Positions 25,061-39,100 of a DNA stretch of 64,000 bases are shown here, in pieces. Origin of the DNA: Argopecten irradians (taxonomy: Eukaryota; Mollusca; Bivalvia; Pectinida; Pectinidae); the NCBI RefSeq assembly GCF_041381155.1, contig NC_091134.1, positions 28,401,540 through 28,465,539 of the forward strand, read 5' to 3'. Under the pieces are notes generated by a model. That model searched no databases. It was given only the letters and a program-made list of their open reading frames with translations, and was not told the DNA's origin. Made by a program: the position numbers and the translations under genes. Each line of letters opens with the position of its first letter. Position 1 is the first letter of the stretch.

Positions 25061-26756
25061 CTTTTACCCTCATATGCAGGTAGTATTTATATAACATAGA
25101 TCATTAATAACGAACACTAATTAACACATACAGCATAGTTTACATTTCATATGAGGTTTCGTCAAACTATATTTGGATGGTAATGGTCGATATTGGGTTC
25201 CTTCTTGAAACCGAACACTCTCTAAACCGGCTGCAATTCTATGCATCAACCATGATCGGTTCATGGAAGATACACTTTAGAAGTAAAAAACTTAAACTGT
25301 CAAAATCCAAGATATATAGTGTATCGCTGGCCATCTTGTTGACAGATCAGCCCCAAAATCCAATATATGGATACACAACTAGGATCCAAGAACAGTCAAA
25401 TTTTTTTCACACTGCTTGTAATGTTCTATTTTACCAAAATCAAATAAAGGCAAAATATTTCAAACTTTTCTGTACTAGACAAAGCAAGTCTACAAATATT
25501 TGCAATTTCAAGAAAATCTAGTTAAACACAAAATAATGATAGTATATAGAAAATTTGTTGAAATGCATACTTTTGACCGTTACTAATTGCACCTGTACCT
25601 GTCAAATAACGAATATATCTAACTTACATCTCCGACTGTACTGTCATCACATAAAATATAATAGATTTCTACCACAAGATGTTGTGTTATCCTATTTACT
25701 CTCAGGCCATTGTATAAACGTGCTGGGTATTGTATAAATATATTTGATATTCCACTAGTGGAATAACAATATCAATCTTTTGATTGGTCGAGATTTTAAA
25801 CTTTGACCTGAACTAGTTACTTTTTTCTCAGTGTTAAGTCGCCAGTAAGTTTCTTTGATCAACAAATTCTGTTGTTGACCATTTCCAGGGGGAAACACCC
25901 GAAGACATGAAATTCACAATTTTGGTTAAGGACCTTAAGACCTTTCATCTCTGAACAGTATCAGTTCCTACCAAGTTTTGATCTACTTTTTTTAGTATTA
26001 GAAGATCGGTATCGAAATTGCAGTAAATGTGATTATTTTGGCCCCATATCCCAGGGTTTCTTACAGACTTATGATTTTGAGGACTATCTTATTCATATTT
26101 AAGGCTCACTATTAACCATGAAAGATTTCTACAAAATTTCATCAAATTGATTCAGAAAACTCAAAACATGTTGAACTTTTCATTCAATGACAAAGTCTGT
26201 TAAAATAGGTTACATGACACTGTCTCAATTGACCTAAAAATTAGGAATCAGCATCAAAAACGAGCTTACAGTACGTGTTCCAAGCAACACACGTCCCCTA
26301 CCATCAATTAGATTTTCTAATCTATGTCAAGTTATTATTGCTTAGTTATGCTATCATTGTCTGAAGTTAGAACAAATTCTGTTGATGTGTTCTCAAGTTA
26401 TTGTCTGGAAACTAAAATTTGTGAAACAATCTATTTTTAGTAACAGAGACCTTTGTAGTTAAATTTAGTGTACCTTTTGACCCCAAATTCAATCCCAAGC
26501 TGTATTTTCCCATATGCTACCATTGTGTGAAGTTTGATCAAAACCCATCAATTCATTTTCAAGTTATCATCTGGAAACCAAATCCAGACACTGGGACAGA
26601 CAAACAGACGGACGGACAGACAGAAAGGAACAAACACTATAGTCTCCTCCAGTTTCACCGGCAGGGGACGAATAAGGGCTTTTTTAGGAATCCCCTGAGA
26701 TTTTCAAAATTTTTAAGAATTTCAAAACTGGAATTTCAAGAATTTTTTTTAAAATC
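25061..26756. other. 3' flank/UTR of the TMEM201-like gene with dispersed repeats
   Basis: No coding segment recognised. A perfect palindrome TATTCCACTAGTGGAATA lies at about 25750-25767. Fragments of the modular repeats (CTACCATTGTGTGAAGTTTG, GACCCCAAATTCAATCCCAA) lie at 26340-26600, followed by a GGACAGACAGACGG-like tail. Confidence 0.4.
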
Positions 26757-27181
26757 TTAGTGTTGCTGTACAGCCTGCTTTAACTGACCTGTAGCCTTTA
26801 GTTCAGACTTTGTAGTACTGTCCACTGGACACACGGATGATGTTGTTGATCGACTGTCCAGTTCCTCAAACTTCTCTATGTGGTTGATAGGATGGTTATG
26901 CACACTCCAAATTTTCCTCGTAGATCCATTACAAGAGAAGTGCCCACTTACTGTGCTTCCACAATCATAGCAATTCAACTTTGAAAGAGGATTGTTGAAA
27001 TTTCTGCCATTTAATTGCTCTTCATTTGGAATTTCTCCATTTGAGACATTGTCAGCAAAAATGGATGGCTTGTCTGAATACAATATCTGTGTTGGGTAAG
27101 TATGACTTGGGGGTAGGTTATTGGTTCCACAATCAACTTTCATCATGGATGTTTCTCTTTTCTTTTGTAAAAATGGGTTAT
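26757..27181 (-). CDS. TMEM201: TMEM201-like terminal exon
   Basis: The acceptor is TTTGCAG|AT (completes GAT with exon 8); stop TAA at 26757-26759. It encodes a polar tail with a CYDCGSTVSGHF segment and TSSVCPVDSTTKSELKATG, the latter matching the STCVVDTTT-type motif of vertebrates. A good internal donor (CTACAG|GTCAGT, exon end 26789) lies 10 codons before the stop. A longer isoform spliced onward to a C-terminal membrane exon is therefore possible. Confidence 0.85.
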
Positions 27182-30100
27182 CTGCAAATTGAATAATTAC
27201 TATCAATATGCAATAAGTGTACATACAAGACATTATACACATTGTAAGTGTTATACAAAACACTTGTCTATAAGTATAAAGGAAAATGATTGATCAAGTC
27301 TGTGTTTGCAATATATAGAAATAAACAAGAGATCCCAGAGCAATCTTGCCGTCCACCAAATAATGATCTATGTATGACAATTGAAAGAGGAATCTTTTCT
27401 CTGCTTCAACTATCAAAATCTAAGATGACCGCCATCTTGTTGACCAACCACTCCAAGAATGTATTATGCAAACCCAAGACCTATATGTGGACCCTATAAA
27501 TATGAAATTTGAGAATGAGACTTCTGTACTTTCCGAGAAATAGCGGTAATATCCTTCAACTATCAAAATTCAAGATGGTGGCTGGTAGGCCATATTGTTG
27601 ATCGATCAGTCCCAAAATCAATTAGCTAGTGTTGTAGCGGAAAAGATGTCACCTTCTGACCCATTCTTCAGAAAAGTCAGTCAAAAGATGATATCTTTTC
27701 TGTTACAACACTAGCTAACAAGAGGCCCATTGGCCTTAATATGCACAATAATGGCCCATTGGTATATGAGACAGATCCTTTCAGTAGTTTCTGAGAAATA
27801 GTGGAAACACACTTCAACTATCAAAATCCAAGATGCCAGCCTCTTGGCCATCTGGTTGACTGATCGATCCCAAAATGCAATATGCACAACTAGGTCCTAG
27901 AAGAACCTTTTTGAGAAAAAGTGGTAACAAGAGGCCCAATGGGCCTTAACAGTTATCTGATCATTAATGCAATATACTATAGAGTAAATCTGGAATACAC
28001 AGTAAGTTGTATGTTTAAAGATTTTATCCTATTTGACCCATGTGACCTTGAATGAAGGTCAAGGTCATTAATTAGAACAAACTGGCTAACCCTCCAATTA
28101 AGCGTGCTACAGGCTTAATATGAGGTGCCTAGTCCCCTTAGTTATTCACAAGAAATAATTCAAATATTATAGCCTTTTTGACCTGTGACCTTGAATGAAG
28201 GTCAAGGTCATTCATTTGAACAGCTTAGGTAGCCAATCATCGAAGCATACTTCAAGCCCAATATCAGTGTCCTAGGCCTTTTGGTTAATGAGAAGAAGTC
28301 ATTAAAAAGATTTAAGCCTTTTTGGGCCCTAGCTGTGACCTTGAATGAAGGTAAAGATCATTCATTTGAACAGACTTGATAGTCCTTCATCCCAGCATGC
28401 TACAGGTCCCTAGGCATCTTGGTTATTGAGAAGTCGTTTAAAGTTTTAAGCTTATTTGACCACTGTGACCTTGTCTCGGGCCCAATATCAGTACCCTGGG
28501 CCTTTGGGTTAATGGACCCCGCCCTCTTGCCCCTGAGGGATCAGAGCCAAAATTTATACAAGTTCTGTTCCACTTTTCCAAAGGATGTTTCTGGCCAAAT
28601 TTGGTCATAATCCATGCAGGACTGTAGGACAAGTAGCGATCTATAGGATTTACCTCTAATTCCCATATTGGGCCCCGCCCCTCCTGCCCACCGAGGGGTC
28701 AGAGCCAAAATTTATACAAGTTCTGTTCCCCTTCCCCAAAGGATGTTTGTGGCAAAATTTGGTGACAATCCATGCAGAACTTAAGGACAAGTAGCGATTT
28801 TATAGGATTTACCTCTATTTCCCCTATTGGGCCCTGCCCCTCCTGTCCCTGGGGGGTAAGAGCCAAAATTTATACAAGTTCTATTCCCCTTTACCCACGA
28901 ATGTTTGTGGGCAAATTTGGTTACAATATATTCAGAACTCTATGACTAGTAGTGATTTAAAGTAAATGTTGATGGACGGACGGACGACAGATGAAGCTTC
29001 ATGACATAAGCCCACCGACCCTTCGGGCCAGGTGAGCTAATAACGTTGAAAAACTTCAACAAACAAAAACCAAGATGGCAGCCGGTCGGCAATCTTAGCT
29101 TGTTGCTCGACTGATCCCAAATGTAATATGCACAACTAGGGCTCTAATTGACCCCTGTGACCTAAATGAAGGTCAAGGTCATTCATTTTAACAAATCTTC
29201 ATCCCACATGCATGTCGCAGGCCCAATATCATGTCCCAAGGCCTCTTAATTATTAAAGTGTACACAGAATAGTTTTGTTATATAAAGTTTGTTCAATGCG
29301 TCACTGGATAAAATTGAAAACTGAAGCCCAAAGCCATTGACCCCAATACTGGACCCCTGACCTGGGACGTCACAAGGACAGCGGGTTCAACTCTACTTGC
29401 AGAAGTTAGAGTGGTGATTTTCAGTGTCTGCTATCAAATATAAACTATCTGTTTGTAAATATTGATTTTGAGACACAAATATCTGTATACATGTCCGATA
29501 CCTATTTAATATTATCCTCAATCACATATGAGTTTGGAATATGCTTGGAAATAGGGATTTATATCATAGATATACTGATGTACCTGTCGTAGACAAATGA
29601 ACATCTCTGAATGATTACTGCATAAAATCCATTACGTTGTATGTTTGCGGTGTTTGGAACCACATATACATGAATATTATATCAAGGACATAAATGTTCT
29701 TGGTTATGTTATCCAAACGGTTTTGCTTATATGACTGACCGACAGACAGCAAGCCATGGTATAAGCTCAATGATCCTTTTTGTAAGGCAAGCTAACATAC
29801 ATTATTATAGTTTAACTAAGAAGTCCTCACCTGGTCGGTTTTGGCTGGTCTGAGTGACTTGTAATTTTGCTGGACTAATAAGAGGACGATTTTTTCTATC
29901 TTGTGTGGCTTGGTAAAAGGAGAATCCTGTCTGCAAGACTGTTTCACCGGAAGTAAATGAAGAACAGCCAAATACTCCTGTACATAGATTAAAATGTTTT
30001 TCTTGATCCTGAAAATTATGACTGAATCTATCACGCTTTAATTGTTTCTGACACATAAATTACTGTAAATGTACTTATTTTAGCACAGTCAAATTGTAGT

Positions 30101-33100
30101 GTAAGATGCGAAAAACTTAAATTATGATTTAAATCAGTGCAAACTGGTGGTTCATTACCTGACACTAGAAATACCCTTTAACAAAATGTTAATGTACATG
30201 AATTATTTAATTGAGTGCCAAAAGCACTGAAATAAAAGTACCAAGCATTTTTCAAAATTACTTGTCAGGTTGTATAATATTTTATTACAAAATGTAAACC
30301 TGAAGGGGATCTCCTCTTTGCTGATCCAATGCAGAAGGAGCCAAGATCTGACAATGCATCGTCCATGTTGTTAGTGTTCTGTTGAAGCTTGCAGGGGCTG
30401 TGGTCATACATCGGCCTATAGCTGGCTTCACTTACTGATCTTATGGGGCTATTGTCAGTTATTTTATTCTCAGATCCATGAGAGAAATCACTGCTGTCAA
30501 GAGATTTTCTGTACCAATATACAAAAATTTGATATTTCAGTATAGAATATGGTGTATGATGAAATAACTTAAGACTATTATGCCTTAGTTAACAATCATC
30601 AGACAACATTGGCACCAGTGAATAGGAAAATAATTTTTTAAATGTTTTTAACATTATTGGTGACTTCTAAAGAAAAAAATTCCCACCAGGATTCCAAATC
30701 TCAGCAGGGTTCTGGCAGGATTTGACCCTCTCACCAGGATACCAGTAACCAACTAACAACAAAGGTCATTTGTTTGAACAAACTTGGTAGCCCTTCATCC
30801 CTGCATTTCAAGGGCCCAATACCAGGTCTCTAGGCCTCTTAGTTATTCAAAAGAAGCTGTTTAAAGGATTATGCCTATTTGACCTCTGTGACCTCAAATG
30901 AAGGTCAAGGTCATCCATTTGAACAAACTTGGTAGCCCTTCATCCTAGCATGCTACAGGCCAAATATCAGTACTCTGGGCCTTCTGGTTCTTGAGAAGTT
31001 ATTTAAATATTTTGGCCTTTTTGACCCCTGTGACCTTGAATGAAGGTCAAGGTCATTTATATGAACAAACTTGGTAGCCATTCATCCTAGCATGCTACAG
31101 GCCAAATATCAGTACCCTGGGCCTTCTGGTTATTGAGAAGAAGTTGTTTGAAAGAAAAATTTACGCACAGCGAACGGCAGACGGCACACGAAGATGGACA
31201 GTGTATGATGACAATAGGTCATCCTGACCTAGATGACCAAAAAAATGTGCACTATACACGCAAAAATAAGATTTTCTTTTTTAAGTTCAAAACACCCACA
31301 AATTACGATTTTAAAAAATCCTAATATCGATTCATCTGTCGCCCATTCAAAAATTGAAGCCATGTTCTCATTCATAATATATTTAGTTGTACAGGTAGAA
31401 AATGGTCATATATCTCAGTGCTGGAACCGAATCTCTTATATTTATTTATATGGCGATTAATGAAAAATGCAACCCAAAAGAAAAGTTACATATCCTTATC
31501 TTTCATAACCTGTATGAAAAGAGAATTTTTCTCTCATACCTTGATGTTTTACTGCAGTTTAACTTACCATGCCATTCCGCCATTTAAGTATGTGAGTTAT
31601 GACCGACTCCTTTTCCAAAGCGTTAACCTTTAAATGGTGATGTTTGATAGTGACCAAAACCTTCTACCAAGGTGTTTATCTTTTAATGGTGATGTTTGAT
31701 TGTGACCAAAACCTTCTACCAAGGTGTTTACCTTTTTAATGGTGATGTTTGATTGTGACCAAAACCTTCTGCCAAGGTGTTTACCTTTTAATGGTGATGT
31801 TTGATTGTGACCAAAACCTTCTGCCAAGGTGTTTACCTTTTTAATGGTGATGTTTGATAGTGACCAAAACCTTCTACCAAGGTGTTTATCTTTTAATGGT
31901 GATGTTTGATTGTGACCAAAACCTTCTACCAAGGTGTTTACCTTTTAATGGTGATGTTTGATTGTGACCAAAACCTTCTACCAAGGTGTTTACCTTTTTA
32001 ATGGTGATGTTTGATAGTGACCAAAACCTTCTGCCAAGGTGTTTACCTTTTAATGGTGATGTTTGATTGTGACCAAAACCTTCTGCCAAGGTGTTTACCT
32101 TTTTAATGGTGATGTTTGATAGTGACCAAAACCTTCTGCCAAGGAGTTTACCTTTTAATGGTGATGTTTGATTGTGACCAAAACCTTCTACCAAGGTGTT
32201 TACCTTTTTAATGGTGATGTTTGATTGTGACCAAAACCTTCTGCCAAGGTGTTTACCTTTTAATGGTGATGTTTGATTGTGACCAAAACCTTCTACCAAG
32301 GTGTTTACCTTTTTAATGGTGATGTTTGATTGTGACCAAAACCTTCTGCCAAGGTGTTTACCTTTTAATGGTGATGTTTGATTGTGACCAAAACCTTCTG
32401 CCATGTTTGATTGTGACCAAAACCTTCTGCCAAGGTGTTTACCTTTTTAATGGTGATGTTTGATAGTGACCAAAACCTTCTGCCAAGGTGTTTACCTTTT
32501 TAATGGTGATGTTTGATAGTGACCAAAACCTTCTGCCAAGGTGTTTACCTTTTTATGGTGATGTTTGGTTCTGACCGACTCCTCCTGGACACCAATAAAC
32601 AGAGTAATCCCATGAATGTGTTCAGGCTATGGTGGATAAAGCTGACTACTGGCATAGAGCCAAACAGGGACTGGCCAATCTGACTGTCCACTAACGCAGT
32701 TAAAATCCACATTTGGATGTTAACAGCATCTACCACATGTAATCTAGAATCAAAATAAGCATGTAGTCTAGAATCAAAATAAGCATATATAATGGCCATG
32801 ACAGATTCTTACGAAATTTCATCAAACTGTTTCAGAAAGTCAAATCATGATGAAATTGTTTATGAATACAAAACATTCAATGACAAAGTCTATAAAAATA
32901 GGTTACCTAACACATGACACTGTCTCAATTGACTTGAAAATTAGGAATTAGCTTAAAAAATAAGGACTTTAAAACATGTATGTATCACAATAACTTTTGT
33001 TGTTTATTTAGTATAAATAATTGTGTTGAGTTGTTATTTACTTATTGACAATTATGTTTAGGTAACATGTATACAATATTTGCTGTCAAAAGAAACACTG

Positions 33101-36100
33101 AAGAGTAGAAATTACATTTTACCTATTTTTACCAACAAGCATCTTTGCAAATATGGAAGTCAGAATACCCAAGCCTCCGAGAATGGTGAAGTTTCTCTGA
33201 GCTAGCTGAATAGCAGGTAAGAGATAACTTGTAGGTAGCCATGTCTGCCTTTGCTTCTGTAAGGTGTGAATGTGTGTCACACATAGTGTGAGAGCGCACA
33301 CGCTGGATACTGTAGACATGAGAACCGACAAAGGAACAGGACTTTTGTACAGAAAAGAAGTTACATGAACTCTCTGGGACACCTGAAAAATATTCAAAGA
33401 AAGGTATTAAGAAAAGGCCCAATGGATTTAACGGTCATCTAACAACACTGGCAACAAGCGAATTGGGATGGACCCATAAAAAATATGAAAACTAAGCAAA
33501 TAAAAATATTTATCAATGATATTAACAATTTTTGTAGGGGGCCTTGAGACCTTTCAATCTATGACGAGTATTTGATTCTACCACAACTGCGAATGAAGAA
33601 GAATTTTGAAATATTTTCCCCAATTTTACCCCCTTTTTTGCCCCACACTTTTTGCCCCTAGGGGTCAGCCAGGACCAAAAGGAACATGATATCAAAATGC
33701 TATCTCAGGTTAATAATTCTAACCAAGTTTTATCTATATCTGTAAATTGAACAAATAATGTTCATCAATGTGCTTTTCTTGCATATACTATGATTTTGAC
33801 CACCTTCCCAGGAGAAAATCTGACCCCAGGACCATGAAATTCACAATTTTGATTGATCTAATGCCTTAGAAGGTTTGTTCAAAATGGCACTGAATTTGCT
33901 TCAGCAGTTTACGACATACACACTATATGCACAACAACGACGGGCTTAAGATGAAGTAGGTCAGACTCACTTGAGACTTCCTCTCAGGTGACCTAAAAAC
34001 TGAAACATATGGAATGGAATCGCATGCAAGATTCTAACATTTAATCACCAATTGTAGTCCATTGACATATTATAAAGCCTTGCTGTTGACGTGGGATTAC
34101 TTTGAAAGGCACGGCTGTATTACTTCCTCTATATATATACACACACATGAGTACGAGTAATGAAGCGGTTAATTTATTCTGGGAATGCAGCGCTTGTTTT
34201 TTTTGGTCAACACATTTTTATAAACACCCCAATTTTCCCGAATATAAGGTTTAGAAAATTTGGAGTTTATCATAAATGAGATGAAAAAAATCATGTCTTC
34301 AAGTGTTATAGTAACTTTTAGAAGAGAGGGTCATTTTAGCATGGGGGGGGGGGGGGGGGTGTTTCATTTCACCATAATGGTATTTTGACCCCAGGTCATT
34401 TCACCATAATGGCATATTGACCCTGGGGTCATTTCACCATAATGTTATATCAGGGATCAATCTAGGTTTTGGGGGAAACTACCGTTTTCCAAAATAGGGG
34501 AAAAGTTTGGTGAAATAAAGGGAAATTTGAATCTTCTTATTTTGGTCCAAAATTAAATTTATTTTGACGAAAAAGTACTGTAAAACAACTAATTTTTTCA
34601 TTTAGATTTAGTAAAGCAAGATTTTAAGCTCAATAATGAAAAATTTGAGTTTATCATAAAATATGCAGTAGCTGTATGATAAATATGAAGGAATATGAAA
34701 ATAATAATGAAAAATAAGTCACAGGGGAAATTATGTTACAAAAACGGTCATTTTTTAGCCTCAAATGGGGAATTTTTATATCTTCAGGGGAATTTTAGGC
34801 CAGAGGGGAATTCATTCCTTGAGGGGAAATTCACCCATAAACGGTAATAAATCAGAGCTAGATTGATCCCTGTATATTGACCCTGGGTCAATATACCACG
34901 ATTCAAAATACCATGCTACGCCTGTATCAATCTTTCGGCAAACGAAACTATGTACAATATCGAAAATTTCCCCGTTTATCGACTATACTATCCTGATTTT
35001 ACCGTTAAAAGGTAAGATATCGTTAGATGGATTACATATAGATTGCTATTCTTCATAATCATAGTCACAAAAGAGTTTTCATGTACAGTTCAGAATGCAC
35101 TCATTGACCCCAGGAGGTCTGAACGAATGGCACATTCGATCACTGTTCGGAACGTCCTTACACCACAGAAAATCTACAGTTAACTATTAGTCCTTTGTGA
35201 TATTTTGTAACTAAACATATTTTCTAATTATTAAGAAAGTCAGTTGCATTTACCAAACTGCTGCTGAAAATATTTACATTTATTTCGTAAAATTACATCA
35301 CAATCGAACTGTCAGATTGTCTAACTTCCGATTGTATATTGTTTGCGTCTAAATTAGATACTCATGTTAATATATCTAAACTGATTTAAAAGTATGCATC
35401 GTTTACATTGTTGAAATATTGCCAACAAGTGGATTGTTTTGGCTAGAGCTGAATATCCAGCTTTCTCGCTGAAATGACATTGGGTAACTGGCTTGTCAAA
35501 ACCAGCGTACGGCACATGTTTACATGTATTAACAAGTTGATCGGCTGACAAAAGAAAGACCGCATGTTGAATTTTAATGTCAATTTAAAGTGATATCATT
35601 ACCATTCAGTATATACTATGTAAAGTTAAGTAAAATATCCAGTTGTTTGTTCTACACTGTAACTGCATGGTGAGAGATTATGCCGTCACATACCTGTAAG
35701 TGAACGAGATCGGGTTATCTCAGTCGAGGGCTAAGATTTTGTAACATAATCCCAACCGAGGCGTTAGCCGAGGTTGGGATGTTACAAAATCTTACCCCCG
35801 AGACTGAGATAACCCGATCTCGATCACTTAAAGGTAATAGATTTTTTTTCTCGCGCCTCTAAGATATAACAAAACCCATCTATATAAGCGTTCGGAGTGT
35901 GTAAAACTATCCCGTCATGGGCCTCCTGGTTCAAAGCCGATTAACCATTACATCTGCGCTTCGATTTCAGTCATTCCGCATAAAACTATAGTTCGGTTAT
36001 ATCAAAGACAAACGATGATCAATCGGTACATACTGTTTAATAATTAAAAACAACAACTAAACAATGCATGGTAAATCACTGAATGCACATATTTCTAATA

Positions 36101-39100
36101 ATATTGATTATCTGACGCTAGTGACGTCACCGGTTCGAGAGTTTGACGTCACATGCGCGGACTGTTACATGAATGGCGTAAAATTCCGCCAAAATTCGCG
36201 TAAAGGTACCAGACAGATCGGACGAGATAGAAAAATCTAGCACCGGCTATCATGTGAGATTTCCCTGTCCGAGGTGCGAGATTATGCCGTCACATCTCGG
36301 TGATCACGACTGTCATTGTGTTTATGGGGCATGTTCATTGTGTTATAACGCATACTGTTATCCTATTCAATTTGTAGTGATCAAAGGAACTTCCTCCATT
36401 TGTCTGATTAGTACTACACTTGTGCCTTTTGAAGTAATCCCGCATCAACAGTAATTATATAATAGGTTGCCTACCTTTTCATTAAAGGGAATCTGTGAAG
36501 ATTTTGACATGCTAGCTCTGACCTTGTCAAGATTCATTCCCAGGACATTATCCTGTTTATGAAGTTCCATTTTTACATTGCCCTGACATACTTCACACAG
36601 GCGGTATACATGTTCCAGGTGTTGTTCATATGCTTCAATTTCAGCATCAAACTTGTTCTGTAAAATTGTAGCAATAATATGGATGTAAGCAATAGATAGA
36701 GAAATACTGTACTGTCTGCAGCAGATATACTGTTGCATAGAGATACACTGCAGTACATAGATGATCCTTTGTAGATATACATTTGAACTAAATTAACAAT
36801 TCACCAAAGTATAGAAAAAGAACTAAATTTATTAAAGTTAATTTCATGTGCCATATTTTTCATACTCACTCATCAAGAAGAGTTTTTAATACTTTATTCA
36901 TAACCAAAAATTACCAACATTTTAAAAATTACAATACTTATACTACATAGGTTATGATTTTACAAGTACATTGTATAAATACAATACCAACCTTGTTTAT
37001 CATTGCTAGCAACAACAAATAAGCTTTCCCAGAGGGATATTGGTGCCCACCAAAGGTTAAGGATGATCTATGTTTGGCAATGAGGGATCTTTTCTCTACT
37101 TTTTAAACTGTATAACTATCAAAATGGCAGCCTGTCTGCCATCTTCTTAACTGATCGGTCCCAAAATACTGCTTTTTAAACTCTAAGTAACAAAATGGGG
37201 GACTATTGGCCATCCTGATGACCGATCGGTCCCAAAATGCAATATGCACAACAAGGGCCCCAGGGGAATTAACCTACATATGAAATTTGAGACAGATCCC
37301 TTCAATATTTTTTGAAAAATGGCAATAACAAACTACTCATTGTAATGGACACCATTATATACAAACCTGTATAATGAGACACCCCAAGGGACAGACAGAA
37401 ATGTGTCTTATTAGACAGGTATCTTAATAAGTTAAGAAACACAGGTTACCAGAGAATCGCGGCACCATATTATATATATATATGTACTATGAAATATTGC
37501 ATTAATTAGAGCTTAAATAACTTAGTTTTCAATGTTTAATAATTTTGAATGTACTTAATTTTCATCACAACAGAAGCACTTACTAATTACTAAGATATTT
37601 TTAAATCTGTCACAGTAGTAGCCAAAATGTATCTTAATCTGTTAGAAAAAAAAATAGATTTCTTTGAAATTTGATTTATTTATATACTGAATTAATTATA
37701 AATTGCTATTAAAAATATTAAAGATAAAGCTCCACCGCTGACAAATAGTATTTTTTTCACTATCAAAAACAGGAGGAGACAATTTAGTATTTTTTTCAAT
37801 TACAAAATATACTTACTTTACACCATTACCACCATTGAAAAGTTTGAGCTTCTAATTTTACTTCAAGATAAAAATACATTGTATTGCAATATGTCCTATA
37901 TGGAATGAAGTACTGATTGTTCATGAACCAAAAGCAAAATGAATTATTTTATATTATTTTTTGTGTTAATTAGACATATATACACACGATAAAACACCAG
38001 TTATTGTTAAAATGATGATCCAAAATGGCGGTTGTGTCTGCTGGGAAACATTATTTGTCTTAAATTGTAAGTTTTGCCAAATTAGTGAAAGGATTATTTC
38101 ATTCCTGCATTTCTTTATCAACACGAAATCTTTGCACACTATTCATATGCATACATAATGAAGATATTGGTTTTGTGTATTTGTCAATTGTTATTGAATT
38201 ATATTGTCCATATAAACTATCATGCTTAACCATTATAAGTTTATTTTGGAACAATACTAATTTACTTAGAACGTATTACATCAATAGCTGCATTAAACTC
38301 TGTTGTTTTACATTAACGTATAGATTGCATCTATTTACATAGATGTTGTGTAGCTTAATACAATTTCCCCTTCCCCCAATGATGTTTCTGGCCAAATTTG
38401 GTTACAATCCATGCAGAACTCTATGACAAGTAGCAATTTAAAGGATTTACCTATGTTTCACCTATTGGGCCCTGCCCCTCCTGCCCCCAGGGAGTCAGAG
38501 CCAAAATTTATGCAAACCCTGTTCCTCTTCCCCAAAGGATTATCTGGCCAAATTTGGTTAGAATCTACACAGAACTCTATGACTAGTAGCGATTTAAAGG
38601 ATTTGCCTCTATTTCCCCTATTGGGGCCCCACCCCTCCTGCCTCGGGGGAGCTCGAGTCAGAGCCAATATTTATACAAACTCTGTTCCCCTTCCCCTCTG
38701 GTTGTTTCTGGCCAAATTCGGTTAGAATCTGTGCGGTACTCTATGACTAGTAGCGATTTAAAGGATTTACCTCTTTTTCCCCTATGATTTTGCCCCACCC
38801 CTCCTGCCCCCATGGGGTCAGAGCCAAAACTTATACAAACTCTGTCCCCCACTCCGCCAAGGATGTTTCTGGCCAAATTTGCTTAGAATCCATGCAGAAC
38901 TCGGATGACTAGTAGCCATTTAAAGGATTTACCTCTATTTTCCCTATTGGGCCCCGCCTTCCTGCCCCCGAAGGGTCAGAGCCAAAATTTATACAATCTC
39001 TATTTACCTTCCCCAAAGGATGTTTCTGGCCAAATTTGGTTACCATCCATGTAGAATTCTATGACTAGTAGCTTTTAAAGGAAATGTTGACGGACTGACT

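Noticed and set aside
31632..32549. CRISPR-like array
   Set aside because: Units are contiguous with no unique spacers, the genome is eukaryotic and the array starts at an exon boundary.
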